Below are positions 9,745 to 20,797 of a stretch of 64,000 nucleotides of DNA, piece after piece. The translations under genes and the position numbers were made by a program. Each line of letters opens with the position of its first letter. Position 1 is the first letter of the stretch. The stretch is from JAWKTV01 sp041398905 (GTDB lineage Bacteria > Planctomycetota > Planctomycetia > Planctomycetales > Planctomycetaceae), in the NCBI GenBank assembly GCA_041398905.1, contig JAWKTV010000020.1, forward strand, positions 1 through 64,000, read 5' to 3'. Under the pieces are notes generated by a model that had not been told where the DNA came from, did no database searches, and saw only the letters and a program-made list of their open reading frames with translations.

Positions 9745-10177
9745 GTGCTACAGCATCCGTGCAGGGGAATCGATCCAGTGTTGTCGGCCGGAACGAACGA
9801 CTGGCCGACCGGCGGAATGCCAGCCCCCGCTGGCACCCCAGTTTGCAGCATCCTACAACTTCAGGCCCCCGGGTTGACAACCGAACTCGACAACCTTTTC
9901 AACCTGGCAGGTGCACATTGGCGAGGGACTTGCTGGTCGCGGCGGAGCCAGCCGCTGGCGGTGTAATCGGTCTTTTGCGGCAGAATCCTTGCAACTCGCG
10001 AAGGCGGCAAGGTTTTCGGAACATTCCCGGTCGCCCATGCGTCGAGTATGATGGCAGCGAGCCAACAGATCGTCGGGATCGCCGCGTGGGCTGTGGCGCC
10101 GCAGCGGTGTATCTCCGCGTTCGCAATGTGAACGGCCCATTCCACTTACTGGCGTGCTGCTCGCAAGGAGCACCCTC
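9745..10177. other. 433-base divergent intergenic region
   Basis: Lies between the divergent DUF2293 and DUF4175-type genes, so it should hold both promoters. Only low-quality shadow frames are present. A clear AAGGAG ribosome binding site sits at 10165-10170 for the downstream gene. No operator, repeat or RNA gene was recognised. Confidence 0.45.
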
Positions 10178-13100
10178 ATGTCGACCGCTGCTGATCAGCC
10201 GACCGCCGAGTCGCGGAAGTACCTCGACTTTGACGAGTTCATCCGCTTCCAGCTTGAGAAGACCAGGGGCGGGATCCGCACCGCGGACCTGCTGACCGCA
10301 TTGGTCATTGCCGCGGTCGGGGTTCTCGGCTACCTGCTGCTGTTCGTGGTCCTCGACCAGTGGGTAATTCCGGGCGGGTTCAGTTACATCGCGCGGTTGC
10401 TGCTGCTGCTCGTCCTGCTGGCGACGCTGGGCGGGTGGATCATCTGGAAGCTTGTGCTGCCCTACCGCAAACGTGTCGGCGCCCTGTACGCCGCAAAGGA
10501 ACTGGAATCAACACAGCCGGAGTTACGGGGCAACCTGCTGACGCTCGTCGACCTGCAGCGTGCGGGCCGGCCGGTGTCGCCGCAGATACTGAACACGATG
10601 GGTAAGCGGGCGGCCCGCAGCCTGTCGCACACGGATGTCGACGCGGCCGTCGACCGCAGCACGCTGCTGCGGTCGTCCTACGCGCTGTTGGCGGTGATGG
10701 CGCTGATGTGCCTGTACATCGTCTTTTCGCCGAAGAAGATGTCGGCTTCGATCTGGCGGGCGCTGCTGCCCGCGTCCGAGGTTGTGGTCGCCACGCGGAC
10801 CCGCATCGAGTCGGTTGAGCCGGGCGATGTGCAACTCCTTAAAGGATGCAGTTGGAAGTGCAGGCCGACCTCGCGGGAGACATCCCCGACGAGATCCGCC
10901 TGTTCTACAGTAGTGCCGATCAAAGGTACGTCGATGAGCCGGTGGTCATGCGGCCGGTCGATGATCGTCTGAATCGGTTTCGCTGCGTGCTCACCGGTGA
11001 GCGTGGCCGCGGGCTGCTGCAGAACCTGACCTACCGCATCGAGGCGGGTGACGCCGTCACGCGGGACTACCGCGTCACGGTCATCCAGCCCCCCACGGCC
11101 ACGGTCGACAGCATCGCTTACGACTTCCCCGACTACATGCAGCTTCCGCCCCGGACCGACCTGGGCGGGAGTATCGACGCCTGGGAAGGGACGGTCGTCA
11201 CGTTGACCGCGACCGCCAATATGCCGGTCACTTCCGCGCGGCTCATCTACACCGACGAAGCTTCGATCGACAAGCCAGCGGAGGAGTTGGAGCTACAGAT
11301 CAGAAACGGGATCGAGATCAGCGGCAACGTGCAGCTCCGTTTCCGTCGCGACGGCAGCGTTCCGCAGCAGTACTTCGTGCAGGTCAAGAATGAGCGGGGC
11401 GATCGCGACCCCGCTCCGGTGCTGTACCCGCTGAGCATTCGGCCGGATTTGCCGCCCAAGGTCGAGTTGGTGCATCCGGCGGGCGACGTGCAGTTGCCGG
11501 CCAACGCGGTGTTGCCGCTGGCCTTCCGCGCCCGCGATCCCGACTTCCTGGTGGCGGATGTCAAGCTGTTCTATCAGCGGCCGTCGGACGAGCATCCCCG
11601 TTCACTCCCGTTGTACGAGGGCCCGGCTGACAAGCAGGTCATCGAACAGACCGAACGCATCCCACTGGAGGTGCTCGGCCTGAATCTCGAGACCGGAGAC
11701 CGCATCGAGTACTGGCTGCGGGTGCAGGACAACCTCACGCCGTTCGAGGGGCGGGGCAACAACGTCACGCTCAGTAGCCCGCGGCGCGTGATCGAGATCG
11801 TCGACCCCGTAACCCGCGAACAGGCCGAAGAGCAGTTTGCCGAGCAGTCACAGCAGGCGCAGCAGCGACTGGAGGAAACGCGCGACGACGCAGACGAACT
11901 TCGCGGCGGCGAGCAATCTGCCGACGCGGCGCCGCAGCCCGGCGATGGCGATGAAGGGAACGATCCGGAGCAAGGCGACTCCGCGCCGCCCGATCCCGCA
12001 GAGGGAGCCGCCGGGACAGAGGCGCGCCCGGCGGGCCGCGACCCGATGGATCGCGGCAGCGGAGACAATGCCGCAAGCGGCGCGACGGAGAGTGGCGCGG
12101 GCGGAGAGCCGATGGACCGCGAGGGGACCGCACAACAGCCCGCCGACGGTTCAAGTGAGCCGATGTCCGGTGAGGACGCTTCGTCGGACACGCGGCCTGG
12201 GGAGGGAGCCGACGGAACTGGTGGTGGCAAGTCGGCCTCTGGCGCTTCGTCGAACAATCCTGGTGGCTCGGAGAACGGCGGCGGGCAATCAAACTCGAAC
12301 AACCCGGCCGGCAGCCAGCCGCAGCCCGGAGATTCTGAGGCGGGTGAAAGCGGAGCGGGTCAGCAGCCGTCGTCCGGCAACAGCGCGGGCACTGGACAGC
12401 AATCGCGCAATGGCGGCCAGACCGGCAATGCTCCCTCCGAGAGGTCGTCGCAGCCGGCAGGTGCGGAAGGGGGCGGTCAACGCCCGGACGGCACCAGCGA
12501 TCGAGACCGTGCTTCCGACGATCGCATCCTTCGAGAGTTGGTGCGGCGTCAGCAGGAGCAGCAACAGCAACCGGGAGCGGGCAACAACGGTGCCGGCGGC
12601 ACGCAGTCCAGCGACAACGCAGGCCAGAACAACTCCGGCGATCAACGCGCTCCGGGCGAGCGGCGCGATCCATCGACGGGGGCCGACGATCGTGGTTCCG
12701 GAAATGACGCTGGTGGTGTCGACAATGCCGGGACGGGTGAACCAATGCCGAACGAGCGCAGCGGCGGCAAGGGGAGCAGCGGTTCCGAAGAGAACCCTGG
12801 CGAGGCTGGCAACGCCGGTTCCGGCAACGTGCCAATGCCGGGCGATACCGGTGCGGAGCCGGGAGGATCGCCCCCCAACAACGGTGGTGAAAGTCGGCCG
12901 GGTGAACCAACCCAGCCCGCCGGGCAGCCGGGTGACGAGAACAGTGGCAGTGGCGAGAACTCCGGAGCGGGTCGTGACTCGGGCAATCAGCCGGGAGCGT
13001 CCACGCGGCCGCCCGACGGCAACGCGCCGATGAACGGCGATCAGCCCATGAACGGCGACACTCAAATGACCGGTGGCGGTAATGATCCGCCAGCGGACTC

Positions 13101-14906
13101 TGGTGAGGGCGGCGGCAGCGGTCAACGACCGCAGAGCGCGCCGCCAGGGCTTACGTCCGGCAACAACACCTCGACGGAAGGCAACGGCAACTCACCCGCC
13201 GGCGACATGCCGGGCGAAGATGCTGGACAGCCGGGCGAAGGCGAGATGCCCGGCCAGAACGGCGAGCCGGGCGATGCCGCGGGAGACGGGCCGTCGGGAG
13301 AGGCCGGGGATCCCAACGGCGGCGGTGCGTCGCGGCCGAAGCCGAACGGCAGCCGGGCAACCCCCAACGCCGCTCAAGGGACTGGCGAACAGCCACAGTC
13401 GGGCGATGGAGGCACGTCCGGCGCGAGTCCGTCACAGCCCGGGCAGGCGAATCCACAACCTGGCAACAATCCCGGTCGCAACATGCAGCCGGGAGACAAC
13501 CCAACGCCAGCCAACGACAACGCCGCGCCGGCTAACAACGGCGCAGGCACCGCAAGGGAACCGTCGACCGATACCGACGGCAACAACCCCGCCGCCAACC
13601 GGGAAGGTCCGAACGCTCGCAATCCCAACGGGAAGCCGAGCCCCAACAGCGACGCTTCACCCCCGACCCCCGCCGGCACGCCGAACTCCGAGAATGGCTC
13701 GGGGGCAGGCGGCTCGACGGGTGGCAAGTCGGCCGGGTCAGACTCTCCTGACGCCACTCCCGCCGAAGGCTCGGGCGAGTCGGGCGCAGGGATGACGCCG
13801 GGCGAACGCGGTCAGCCCAATGGATCCCAGGGGAGCGGCAACTCGCCGAGCGGCACCGGGAGTTCGTCCAGCAGCCCGCAAAGCTCGAACGGCTCGCAGT
13901 CGCCCAACGGCAGTGGAGCCAGCAAGCCGGCTGGGAACGCACCTGCCAACGGCGGCGAAAAGGGAGGCGAAGCCACTCCCGGCGGCGAGCAAGGCGGTGC
14001 GCAGCAAGGCGCGAAGCCCGGCGAAGCCGGTGCTTCCCCGTCGGGCGCTGGTGGCCAAGGGTCACAGGGTGGTCAGAGTTCGCAGGGGGGGCAAGGTTCC
14101 CAGGGTGGCAAAGCAGGTGGCGGCGGTGAGGGTGGCGGCAAAGCGGGCGATCAGCCGGAGGCGATGCAGCCGAGTGGCAACACCGATCGCACCGAGACAG
14201 GCGACCAGCCGGCCGGGGACGCCGCGCAGCCCGGTGGTGAGCCGGGCGGCGAAGGAGGTGGCCAGCAGGGGGGTGGTCAGCAGGGAGGCGGGCAGCAGGG
14301 AGGCGGTGGTCAGGGAGGTGGGAAACCGGGCGGCGGCGAGGGTGGATCCGGAGGTTCCCAGTCGGGCGGGCAGAGTGGTCAACCGGGCCAGGGAGGTGGG
14401 CAGGGTGCGTCCGCGCGGACAACCGGGCGGCAAGGCGGCGGGGTCAACCAATTCCATCTCTGAAGGTGGTGGCGAGTCGACGGGCAGCGTCACAGCGCCG
14501 GGTGGCGGTGAGTACGTGGCCGACGACGAAGCGAGCCTCGCGGACCGCAAGAAGGCGGCCAACCTCGCGCGTGCGTCAGCTCGAAGATCAGCTCGAACGC
14601 GGCGAGGTCGATGAAGAGTTCAAGCGACGTCTCGGCGTGACCGACGACGACTTGCGACAGTTCATCCAGCGTCTGGAGGATCGACTGGCGACCGAAGGCC
14701 AGGGGAACGACCCGGAGTCGATCGCCCGCCAGCGTCAGCTTGAGGAGACGCTCAAGGGGATCCAGTACGACTCACAGGGCGGTCGCCGCGATGCGGGCGA
14801 AGGCCCCCGGCAGTCCACCAGGGAACCGGCAGCATCCGCCGCGAAACCCCTGCGGAGTATCGCGAACTGGAACGCGTACCGGGAGCGGGTGAACAAGGGA
14901 CGGTGA
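10178..14906 (+). CDS. DUF4175-type membrane protein with giant disordered region, frameshifted
   Basis: About 1575 residues after three one-base corrections (near 10845, 14435 and 14575). The ATG at 10178 has AAGGAG 7 bases upstream. The N-terminus carries three membrane segments (about 44-66, 72-95 and 165-190), as in DUF4175 proteins, followed by beta-rich extracytoplasmic domains to about residue 550. Then comes a stretch of over 800 residues of Gly, Asn, Gln, Pro, Ser and Glu repeats. A short helical C-terminal domain (RQLEDQLERGEVDEEFKRRL onward) ends the protein. Such proteins often sit beside vWA and MoxR genes in planctomycetes and are thought to act at the envelope; no activity is proven. 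It converges on the vWA gene at 15003. The frame can be followed across all breaks because both sides match in composition. Confidence 0.75.
11900..14460 (+). repeat. Low-complexity coding region (Gly/Asn/Gln/Pro/Ser-rich)
   Basis: The region encodes about 850 residues with almost no hydrophobic content. Sub-patterns recur: PGEGEMPGQNGEPGD-like units near 13200-13300, APMNGDQPMNGDTQM at 13020-13070, and runs of QQGGG and GGG near 14260-14400. DNA repeats are imperfect (ggcggc, cagcaggg and gccggg words), not a clean tandem array. The strand is biased to G in codon position 1, so all other frames stay open too, which explains the long shadow frames here. Confidence 0.85.
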
Positions 14907-15002
14907 CTGGCGATTCGAATGTCGAGTCGACCACTGGTGACCGTCAACGCGAGTTGCATTCCACGGGGAGTAGAGGGCTGATACCGCGAGTGCGGAACCA
15001 CA

Positions 15003-17549
15003 CTACGGCAGCCCGTTCAGTTTTCGTAGCACCCACTCGGTCGTCAGCATGGCGAAGAACAGCAGCAGGAACGGCCAGCTGTTCCAGAGGGACTGCTCGC
15101 TGCGGAGTGTGGTCGATTCCGTCACGCTGCGGAACTCCTCGGGGAGCCGCGCCACCTCATGCGGCAGCAGCATCCGACCGTCGGTGAACTCGGCCATCGT
15201 CTCCAGCAACGCCCGGTTGGCGCTGATGTCGCTGAGTTCGGAGGTCGCCGGTTCCTGAATCTGCAGTTCGGCGATGACCTTTTCCGCTCCGAGGTCGGCA
15301 CTGTCGACCTGCAGTTCGACGCGGTACTCACCCGGAGGGAGGCCGAGGACTTGCCCCTCATAGTCCAGCGGGCCGCTGCCGCCCGGCAGCATGTCGAAGG
15401 TCTGGATTGGAATATGCTGCTGGTCGTCGAGTCGGGAGACCACGCCGCGGGCCCGCAGGTTGGGGAAGCGGTCGAGGAAATTGCGACTCCAGGCGGCACG
15501 GAATGTCCCCACCTGTCCGGCTTCAATCGCGGGCTCGACGGGGCCGAAGGCGACGAACTCGTTCTTCGAGAGAGCCTTGAAGCGGGCACCCCAGCGGACG
15601 AGTTGTCCCCAGAAGCGGTGGTGATACTCGTCACCCCGGCGGTGCCGCCAACGCCAGGTGCTGTCGATGCCGATCCACAACACCTGACCAAAGCCGACCT
15701 GCTGTCGGACGATGACGGCGTTTTCCCGTTCGCTTTCGAGGGTCTGTTCCGTGCCGGGGGGCAGGTAGCTGGCGAGCACCGTCGCCTCGCCACGAGCCTC
15801 GCCCACCAGGCCCCAGGTGTGCCCAGGCAACTCGGAGCGAATCCGCGTGTCTTCTTGAATGTCGTCCGAGAACTTGAGGAACGGTTCGTCGCGGCCATCG
15901 GGCGTGAGAGTCAGCCGGAAGCCGCGTTCGAGCGGCGGGGCCTCTTCGTTGCGGCCGGTGAGGTTGATCGTCTTCAGCTCGGTCACGGGCAGCAGCGCTT
16001 CGAGGATTGGCTCACGCGAGTATCCCAGCGGCATGTGCCGCGGGCCACCCTGGATCACCAGCGTCCCGCCCTCCTCGCGGACGAAGCGATCGAGCAGTTC
16101 CCAGCCGCCGGCGGGCATCTGTCGCGGGCCGACATCGCCCAGGATCACGACATCGAAAGGCGCGAAGGGGGAATCTTGCAGACGCTGCGGATCGGCGGGC
16201 AGGTCGAGCTTCCGCGGGAAGAACGGGTCCGGCAGCACGCCCATGTACGGCTGGCGAAACAGAATCTCCTGCACTTCAACCTGTTCGTCCCGCCTCAGCG
16301 CGTTGTCGAGATAGCGAAATTCCCAACGGGCCTCGCCTTCAACCAGCAGCACGTCCGCCTCGTCATCCACCACGGTGACGGTGAAGTTGCGGGAGTTGTT
16401 GTCGTCGCGGGTTTCGCCCGGCTGCACCTCCGTGCTGACGGTGTACCGATGCCGACCGAGCGTCGGAGCATCGAGCCGGAACTGCACCTCGGTCGTCGGC
16501 CCGGTCACGCGGACGGTCTCGGTTTGCACCTCGCCGGGGGCGCCGTCCTGCGGCGTCAGCGTGATGGTGAGGTCGCGTCCCTCGAAGCCCGTGGTCCGCA
16601 GTTGCGCGGTGACAAGCGGATGATCGTCCTGCGAGACGGGTTGCCGGGGGTAGTCGAGCGAGCCAAAGGCGAGGTCGCGGGGGCGTTCTTCCGAGCCGAT
16701 GAGTACCGGGTAAATCGGCGCAGCGACGCCGGAAAGCTGCGCGATGAGCCGATTCTCACTCACGGAGGCGTTGTGTCGTCCGTCGCTGAGCACCACGATT
16801 CCGGCGACGGGGATGTCCTGCTGCCCATCGGTATCGGGGGCGACCGGCTGGCCGAGATCGGTCACCCCGGCCTGCACCTCGACGAGCGGCTGATCGAGCC
16901 GCTCCGAGGTCTGCTGCGGATCGATCGAGGCGTGGCTTCCGGCGAAGAGCGAGACCTCCAGCAGCCCGAGTTCGCCGAGCTTGCCGAGCACCGGGGACTG
17001 TCCGGCCGTCAATAGTCGGCGGGCGATCTCGCGGCGCGAGAGTTCCCCAAGCTGTGTGAAGACTGTGTCGAGATTCTCGCGGCGGACCTGCGTGAGCTGC
17101 TCCCGCCGGGCCGCGTTCGGTTCCTCAGTCGCCGAGACCCACTCGGGTTCTTCACCAGCGTCGAGCGCGGTCTGCCAGCCATCGAGGCGGTCGTTGATCT
17201 GATCGTTGCCAATCATCCCCAGCGCTCGCGCCCAGCGGAGCTTCTCGGCCGGCGTGGCATGGCTGTCGATGGTGTCCATGCTCTCGGAGACGTCGACCGC
17301 GACGAGGATGCGGCCCGTTCGTTCCTTGTCGATCTCGGTGATCCGCACCGGTTCGAGGAACGCCAAAAAAATGAGCCCGATGGTGGCGAGCCGGAGCAGC
17401 AGCAGAGTCCAGCCCAGCGACCTTGAAATGAGATGCCGCTCGTACCGGTACAGGACGATGACCAGTACGGCCGCGATCGCCACCGCACCGCCGCACATCG
17501 CCAGCCACGACCAATCGCTGATGCCGTGCCAGGTCAGGTAGGACTTCAT
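15003..17549 (-). CDS. Large vWA-domain membrane protein (glutamine-amidotransferase-like)
   Basis: An intact 848-residue protein. Two membrane segments (about 17-35 and 44-65) precede a von Willebrand factor A domain with the metal-ion site DVSESM at 86-91 and a later VVLSDGRHN. The middle holds beta-sandwich domains and a class I amidotransferase-like fold around VVILGDVGPRQMPAGGWELL and GTLVIQGGPRHMPLGYS, without an obvious catalytic Cys. One membrane helix closes the C-terminus (WPFLLLFFAMLTTEWVL). This architecture is typical of planctomycete BatA-like proteins found near MoxR and DUF4175 genes; they probably form an envelope complex. It converges on the DUF4175 gene with 96 bases between them, so the two are unlikely to be one operon but probably act together. 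Start at 17549 is taken for the membrane-anchoring N-terminus; no clear ribosome binding site. Confidence 0.82.
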   Translation of the reverse strand: MKSYLTWHGISDWSWLAMCGGAVAIAAVLVIVLYRYERHLISRSLGWTLLLLRLATIGLIFLAFLEPVRITEIDKERTGRILVAVDVSESMDTIDSHATPAEKLRWARALGMIGNDQINDRLDGWQTALDAGEEPEWVSATEEPNAARREQLTQVRRENLDTVFTQLGELSRREIARRLLTAGQSPVLGKLGELGLLEVSLFAGSHASIDPQQTSERLDQPLVEVQAGVTDLGQPVAPDTDGQQDIPVAGIVVLSDGRHNASVSENRLIAQLSGVAAPIYPVLIGSEERPRDLAFGSLDYPRQPVSQDDHPLVTAQLRTTGFEGRDLTITLTPQDGAPGEVQTETVRVTGPTTEVQFRLDAPTLGRHRYTVSTEVQPGETRDDNNSRNFTVTVVDDEADVLLVEGEARWEFRYLDNALRRDEQVEVQEILFRQPYMGVLPDPFFPRKLDLPADPQRLQDSPFAPFDVVILGDVGPRQMPAGGWELLDRFVREEGGTLVIQGGPRHMPLGYSREPILEALLPVTELKTINLTGRNEEAPPLERGFRLTLTPDGRDEPFLKFSDDIQEDTRIRSELPGHTWGLVGEARGEATVLASYLPPGTEQTLESERENAVIVRQQVGFGQVLWIGIDSTWRWRHRRGDEYHHRFWGQLVRWGARFKALSKNEFVAFGPVEPAIEAGQVGTFRAAWSRNFLDRFPNLRARGVVSRLDDQQHIPIQTFDMLPGGSGPLDYEGQVLGLPPGEYRVELQVDSADLGAEKVIAELQIQEPATSELSDISANRALLETMAEFTDGRMLLPHEVARLPEEFRSVTESTTLRSEQSLWNSWPFLLLFFAMLTTEWVLRKLNGLP

Positions 17550-17749
17550 AAGGGGCAGGTGGGCAAAAGAGGTAGGACGACCGGGGACGCATCATAACGG
17601 GTGGATGGACCGCATGGCAGGGGTGAGGCCGAAGAAGTCGCGAATCGGCGGGAGGGCATCCCTGGGAGGCCCCCGGCGGCTGAGTCCCGACGGAACCAAC
17701 CGTCGCCCCGCCGCGTGTCACGACAGCGAGCGTAACCTCAGCGGCCGCA

Positions 17750-18256
17750 ATGGCGACGCGGAACAAACCTGGCTCCGCCGAAACAGTCACTCCCGACTTC
17801 CTCGACGGCGGGTCAGCAAGTAACCTGCGGGGCGCGTTCCCAGTTCCGATTCGATCGAGTCTGTCCCAGTTGTCAAACGGACCAAACTTACCTGATGATC
17901 GGCTGGTGGAAGCGGTTGAGCTGTTCAATCGACGCGAGTTCTTCGCCTGCCACGACCTGCTGGAGGAAGTGTGGGGCGAAACGCTGGGCGAGGATCGGGA
18001 GTTCTATCAGGGGCTGATTCACGCGGCTGTCTCCCTGCATCACTTCGAGGGGGGCAACCTTGGCGGCGCGCGGAAGATGGCGGAGTCGACGCTGCGATAC
18101 TTGCTGCCGTACGTCACCCGCGACATGTCGATCGATCTCGAACGATTCTTGACGGACTACGGCGAATGCTTTCGGGAACTCCTGGCGGCCGAAGGGAGCT
18201 ACCCGACCGGGCTGACGCTGGATGAGTCGCTGTTGCCGAAGCTGCAGATTACATGA
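17750..18256 (+). CDS. DUF309 family protein
   Basis: Up to 168 residues; the conserved DUF309 core starts at about residue 50. The family signature is clear: AVELFNRREFFACHDLLEEV, then W, then FYQGLIHAAVSLHHFEGGNL. The His and Glu residues on the two helices (His68, Glu72, Glu73) are the likely metal or active-site residues of this all-helical fold. Function is unknown. The first 45 residues are poor in family-like features, so the true start may lie downstream of 17750. The gene is divergent from the vWA gene and convergent with priA, which begins 85 bases further on. Confidence 0.8.
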   Translation: MATRNKPGSAETVTPDFLDGGSASNLRGAFPVPIRSSLSQLSNGPNLPDDRLVEAVELFNRREFFACHDLLEEVWGETLGEDREFYQGLIHAAVSLHHFEGGNLGGARKMAESTLRYLLPYVTRDMSIDLERFLTDYGECFRELLAAEGSYPTGLTLDESLLPKLQIT

Positions 18257-18340
18257 GCGATTGGTGGCACCCGGGCGGCGATCGCCGCTGGCTGATGAAA
18301 CTCGCACCACTGTCCACGGAGCGGACGGTGATCACGGGGG

Positions 18341-20668
18341 TCACCGCATGTCCACCGGATCGACGTCGATGGTCATCTCGATGTCGTCGGGCACCACGAT
18401 GTCACTCTTGACTCGCCGCCACAGCGTGGCCAGTTGTTCGGGTGTTTCGGCCGTCAGCAGCATGTGGTAGCGGAACTGCTTGCGCAGTCGCAGCACCGGG
18501 GCGGGGGCCGGACCGAGGATCTTCACCGGCCGCCAAGAGCTCCCGCTGCTGGAACCCGCCGCGGGCTCCGGCTCCGCGGCGATCGCCGCCCGCAGGGTGG
18601 CGGCGACTCCCTTGATCGCCTCCTGCACTTGCGTCTCGTTGATTCCTCTCATCACGACGCGCGCGAGCGCGGCGAACGGCGGCTGGTGATGCCGCTGACG
18701 GGACTCCAGCTCCATCTTCGCGAAGCCGAAGTAGTCGTGCCGGGACGCGAACTGAATCACCGGTTGATCGGGGTTCATCGTCTGCACCAGCACGCGGCCC
18801 TGTCGTTCGCCGCGGCCTGTTCGTCCCGCAACTTGCGCGATGAGCTGGAAGGTTCGCTCCGCCGCGCGGAGGTCGGGCTGATGCAGCAAGGTGTCGGCAT
18901 CAATCACACCGACGAGCGTCACCTGCGGGAAGTCGAGCCCCTTCGCGATCATCTGCGTGCCGAGCAGGATGTCGACCTGGCCCTGGCGAAAGGCTTCGAG
19001 TGCCTCGTCATGGCTGCCCGGCTTACGCATCGAGTCGCTGTCCATGCGGAGGACGCGCGCGTTCGGGAACTTGGTGCGGACCTCGGCTTCGAGCCTCTGT
19101 GTGCCGCTGCCGATGTACCGCAGGCCGGGGTGACCGCACTTCGGACAGGCGGTCGGCGGCGGGGCTTCGTACAGGCAGGAGTGGCAGAGCATCTTCTGGC
19201 GGTCGCGGTGCCAGGTGAGGGTGATGTCGCAATCGGGACATTGCACACCTGCCTGACACGTCAGGCACCAAAGTACCGGCGAGTAGCCTCGCAGGTTGAG
19301 GAACAGGATCACCTGCCCCGCGTCGCGAATGGCGAGGTCGATGGCGTTTCGCAGCGCGCGGCCGATCGAGTGTCCTTTACTGACGTGCGGATCGTTGCGG
19401 GTATCGACCAGCGAGACGGGAGGCAGCGGCCGGGCCTCAACGCGTTTGGGGAGCGTGAGGAACAGGTCGTGCTTGTCGCGCGCCCGCTGCAGTGATTCGA
19501 GCGTTGGGGTGGCCGAGCCGAGAATCAGGGGGACGCCTTCACGCCGACAGCGCTCCCGCGCGACCTCGCGGGCGTGATACCGCGGGGTCGTCTGCTGCTT
19601 GAAGGTCGTTTCGTGTTCCTCGTCAATGACGATCAGCCCCAGGTGCGGCGCGGGCGCGAAAATCGCGCTGCGGGCACCGACGATCACCTGCACCTCGCCA
19701 TGTTCGATCCGCTTCCATTGCCGATGCCGTTCGACATCGGAGAGATGGCTGTGCAGCACGGCGACGCTGGGGAACCGGCGGCGAAAGCGGCGGATCGTCT
19801 GAGGTGTGAGGCTGATTTCCGGGACGAGCACGATCGCCTGCCGCCCATAACTGACGACCTCGCGAATCGCGCGAATGTAGACTTCGGTCTTCCCGCTGCC
19901 TGTCACGCCATGCAGCAGCATCGTCTCATGCCGGCCGCTCTCGATGCAGCGCAGAACGCGGTCGAATGCCTTCTGCTGCTCCGCATTGAGCACGAGGTCC
20001 GCTTCGACATCGACCGGACCAGTCGTGGCGACATCCAGTTCGCTGCGTCCTTCCATGCCCAGAATCAGTCCCTTCTCGCGGAGCGTCTGGATCGGTGCGG
20101 GCGAGCAGTCGGCCGCTTCGGCGAGTTCGGGGCCGGTGAGGGGCCGGCCGGCCGCCAGCAGCACGTCGACCACCCGCTGCTGCTTCTTCGGCAGCTTGAG
20201 CGCGGCGACGCGCTCCGCGAGGTTCGCGGAAGGCACGAAACAGACGATCTGCCGCGTGCCGGCCTGTGCCTTCACACCGGCGGGCACCACCGTTTCGAGT
20301 ACCTGTCCCCAGCCGCACAGGTAGCGTTCGCCCATCCAGCGAGTCAGGTCCAGCATCGCTTCTGAAAGGAGCGGTTCGCGGTCGAGCAACTCCGCGACTT
20401 CCTTGAGCCGCCGCGAGGTCGGCGGCTCGCGGGTCAGCCCGACGCAATAGCCGGTCTCCAGGCTGTTGCCGCGGCCGAAAGGCACCTTGACCCGCATGCC
20501 GGGCCTGAGTCGTTCGCGCAGGCCGTCGGGGACGATGTAGGTGTAGGTGTCTTCCAGCGGACGATTGAAGACCACCTGCGCAAAGAGCCTGTCCGCCTCG
20601 GCCGCCAGTTCGAAGGGCAGCGGGACCGGTTCGGGAGTGAACAGTTGCTGTTGACGCGCGTCGGACAT
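18341..20668 (-). CDS. priA: Primosomal protein N' (replication restart helicase PriA)
   Basis: An intact 775-residue 3'-5' DNA helicase that reloads the replisome at stalled forks. The N-terminal DNA-binding domain carries the 3'-end recognition region (QVVFNRPLEDTYTYIVPDGL). Walker A GVTGSGKTE is at 254-262 and the DEEH box at 349-352. The zinc-binding cysteines are in CLTCQAGVQCPDCDITL, CHSC and CPKCGHPGLRY. Helicase motifs V and VI follow in LLGTQMIAKGLDFPQVTLVG and QLIAQVAGRTGRGERQGRVL. Length and motif order match the family. The ATG at 20668 opens MSDARQQQLF. The gene stands alone between the convergent DUF309 gene and the BON gene. Confidence 0.96.
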   Translation of the reverse strand: MSDARQQQLFTPEPVPLPFELAAEADRLFAQVVFNRPLEDTYTYIVPDGLRERLRPGMRVKVPFGRGNSLETGYCVGLTREPPTSRRLKEVAELLDREPLLSEAMLDLTRWMGERYLCGWGQVLETVVPAGVKAQAGTRQIVCFVPSANLAERVAALKLPKKQQRVVDVLLAAGRPLTGPELAEAADCSPAPIQTLREKGLILGMEGRSELDVATTGPVDVEADLVLNAEQQKAFDRVLRCIESGRHETMLLHGVTGSGKTEVYIRAIREVVSYGRQAIVLVPEISLTPQTIRRFRRRFPSVAVLHSHLSDVERHRQWKRIEHGEVQVIVGARSAIFAPAPHLGLIVIDEEHETTFKQQTTPRYHAREVARERCRREGVPLILGSATPTLESLQRARDKHDLFLTLPKRVEARPLPPVSLVDTRNDPHVSKGHSIGRALRNAIDLAIRDAGQVILFLNLRGYSPVLWCLTCQAGVQCPDCDITLTWHRDRQKMLCHSCLYEAPPPTACPKCGHPGLRYIGSGTQRLEAEVRTKFPNARVLRMDSDSMRKPGSHDEALEAFRQGQVDILLGTQMIAKGLDFPQVTLVGVIDADTLLHQPDLRAAERTFQLIAQVAGRTGRGERQGRVLVQTMNPDQPVIQFASRHDYFGFAKMELESRQRHHQPPFAALARVVMRGINETQVQEAIKGVAATLRAAIAAEPEPAAGSSSGSSWRPVKILGPAPAPVLRLRKQFRYHMLLTAETPEQLATLWRRVKSDIVVPDDIEMTIDVDPVDMR

Positions 20669-20797
20669 GTGACGCGCAGTTTATGGGGCGAACCTCGAAA
20701 GTCGAATCCTGGCGGAACGACAATCGCAGCCGCCACACTCCCGACGTTTCGTCAGTCAGCCGCGGCGATCCTTGGCACATTCTACATCGATGCCCCG

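Noticed and set aside
14040..14420. Possible CRISPR or minisatellite in the gggtggtcag/cagcaggg region
   Set aside because: The repeats are irregular in length and spacing, lie in a coding frame, and have no spacer structure.
11574..14422. Several long frames on both strands inside the low-complexity region
   Set aside because: The repeat composition keeps every frame open; only the frame continuous with the DUF4175 N-terminus and the helical C-terminus makes sense.
15159..17015. A 618-codon open frame on the plus strand
   Set aside because: It is exactly antisense to the vWA gene, rich in Arg/Gly/Glu without any motif, and has no ribosome binding site. GC-rich genes keep such frames open by codon bias.
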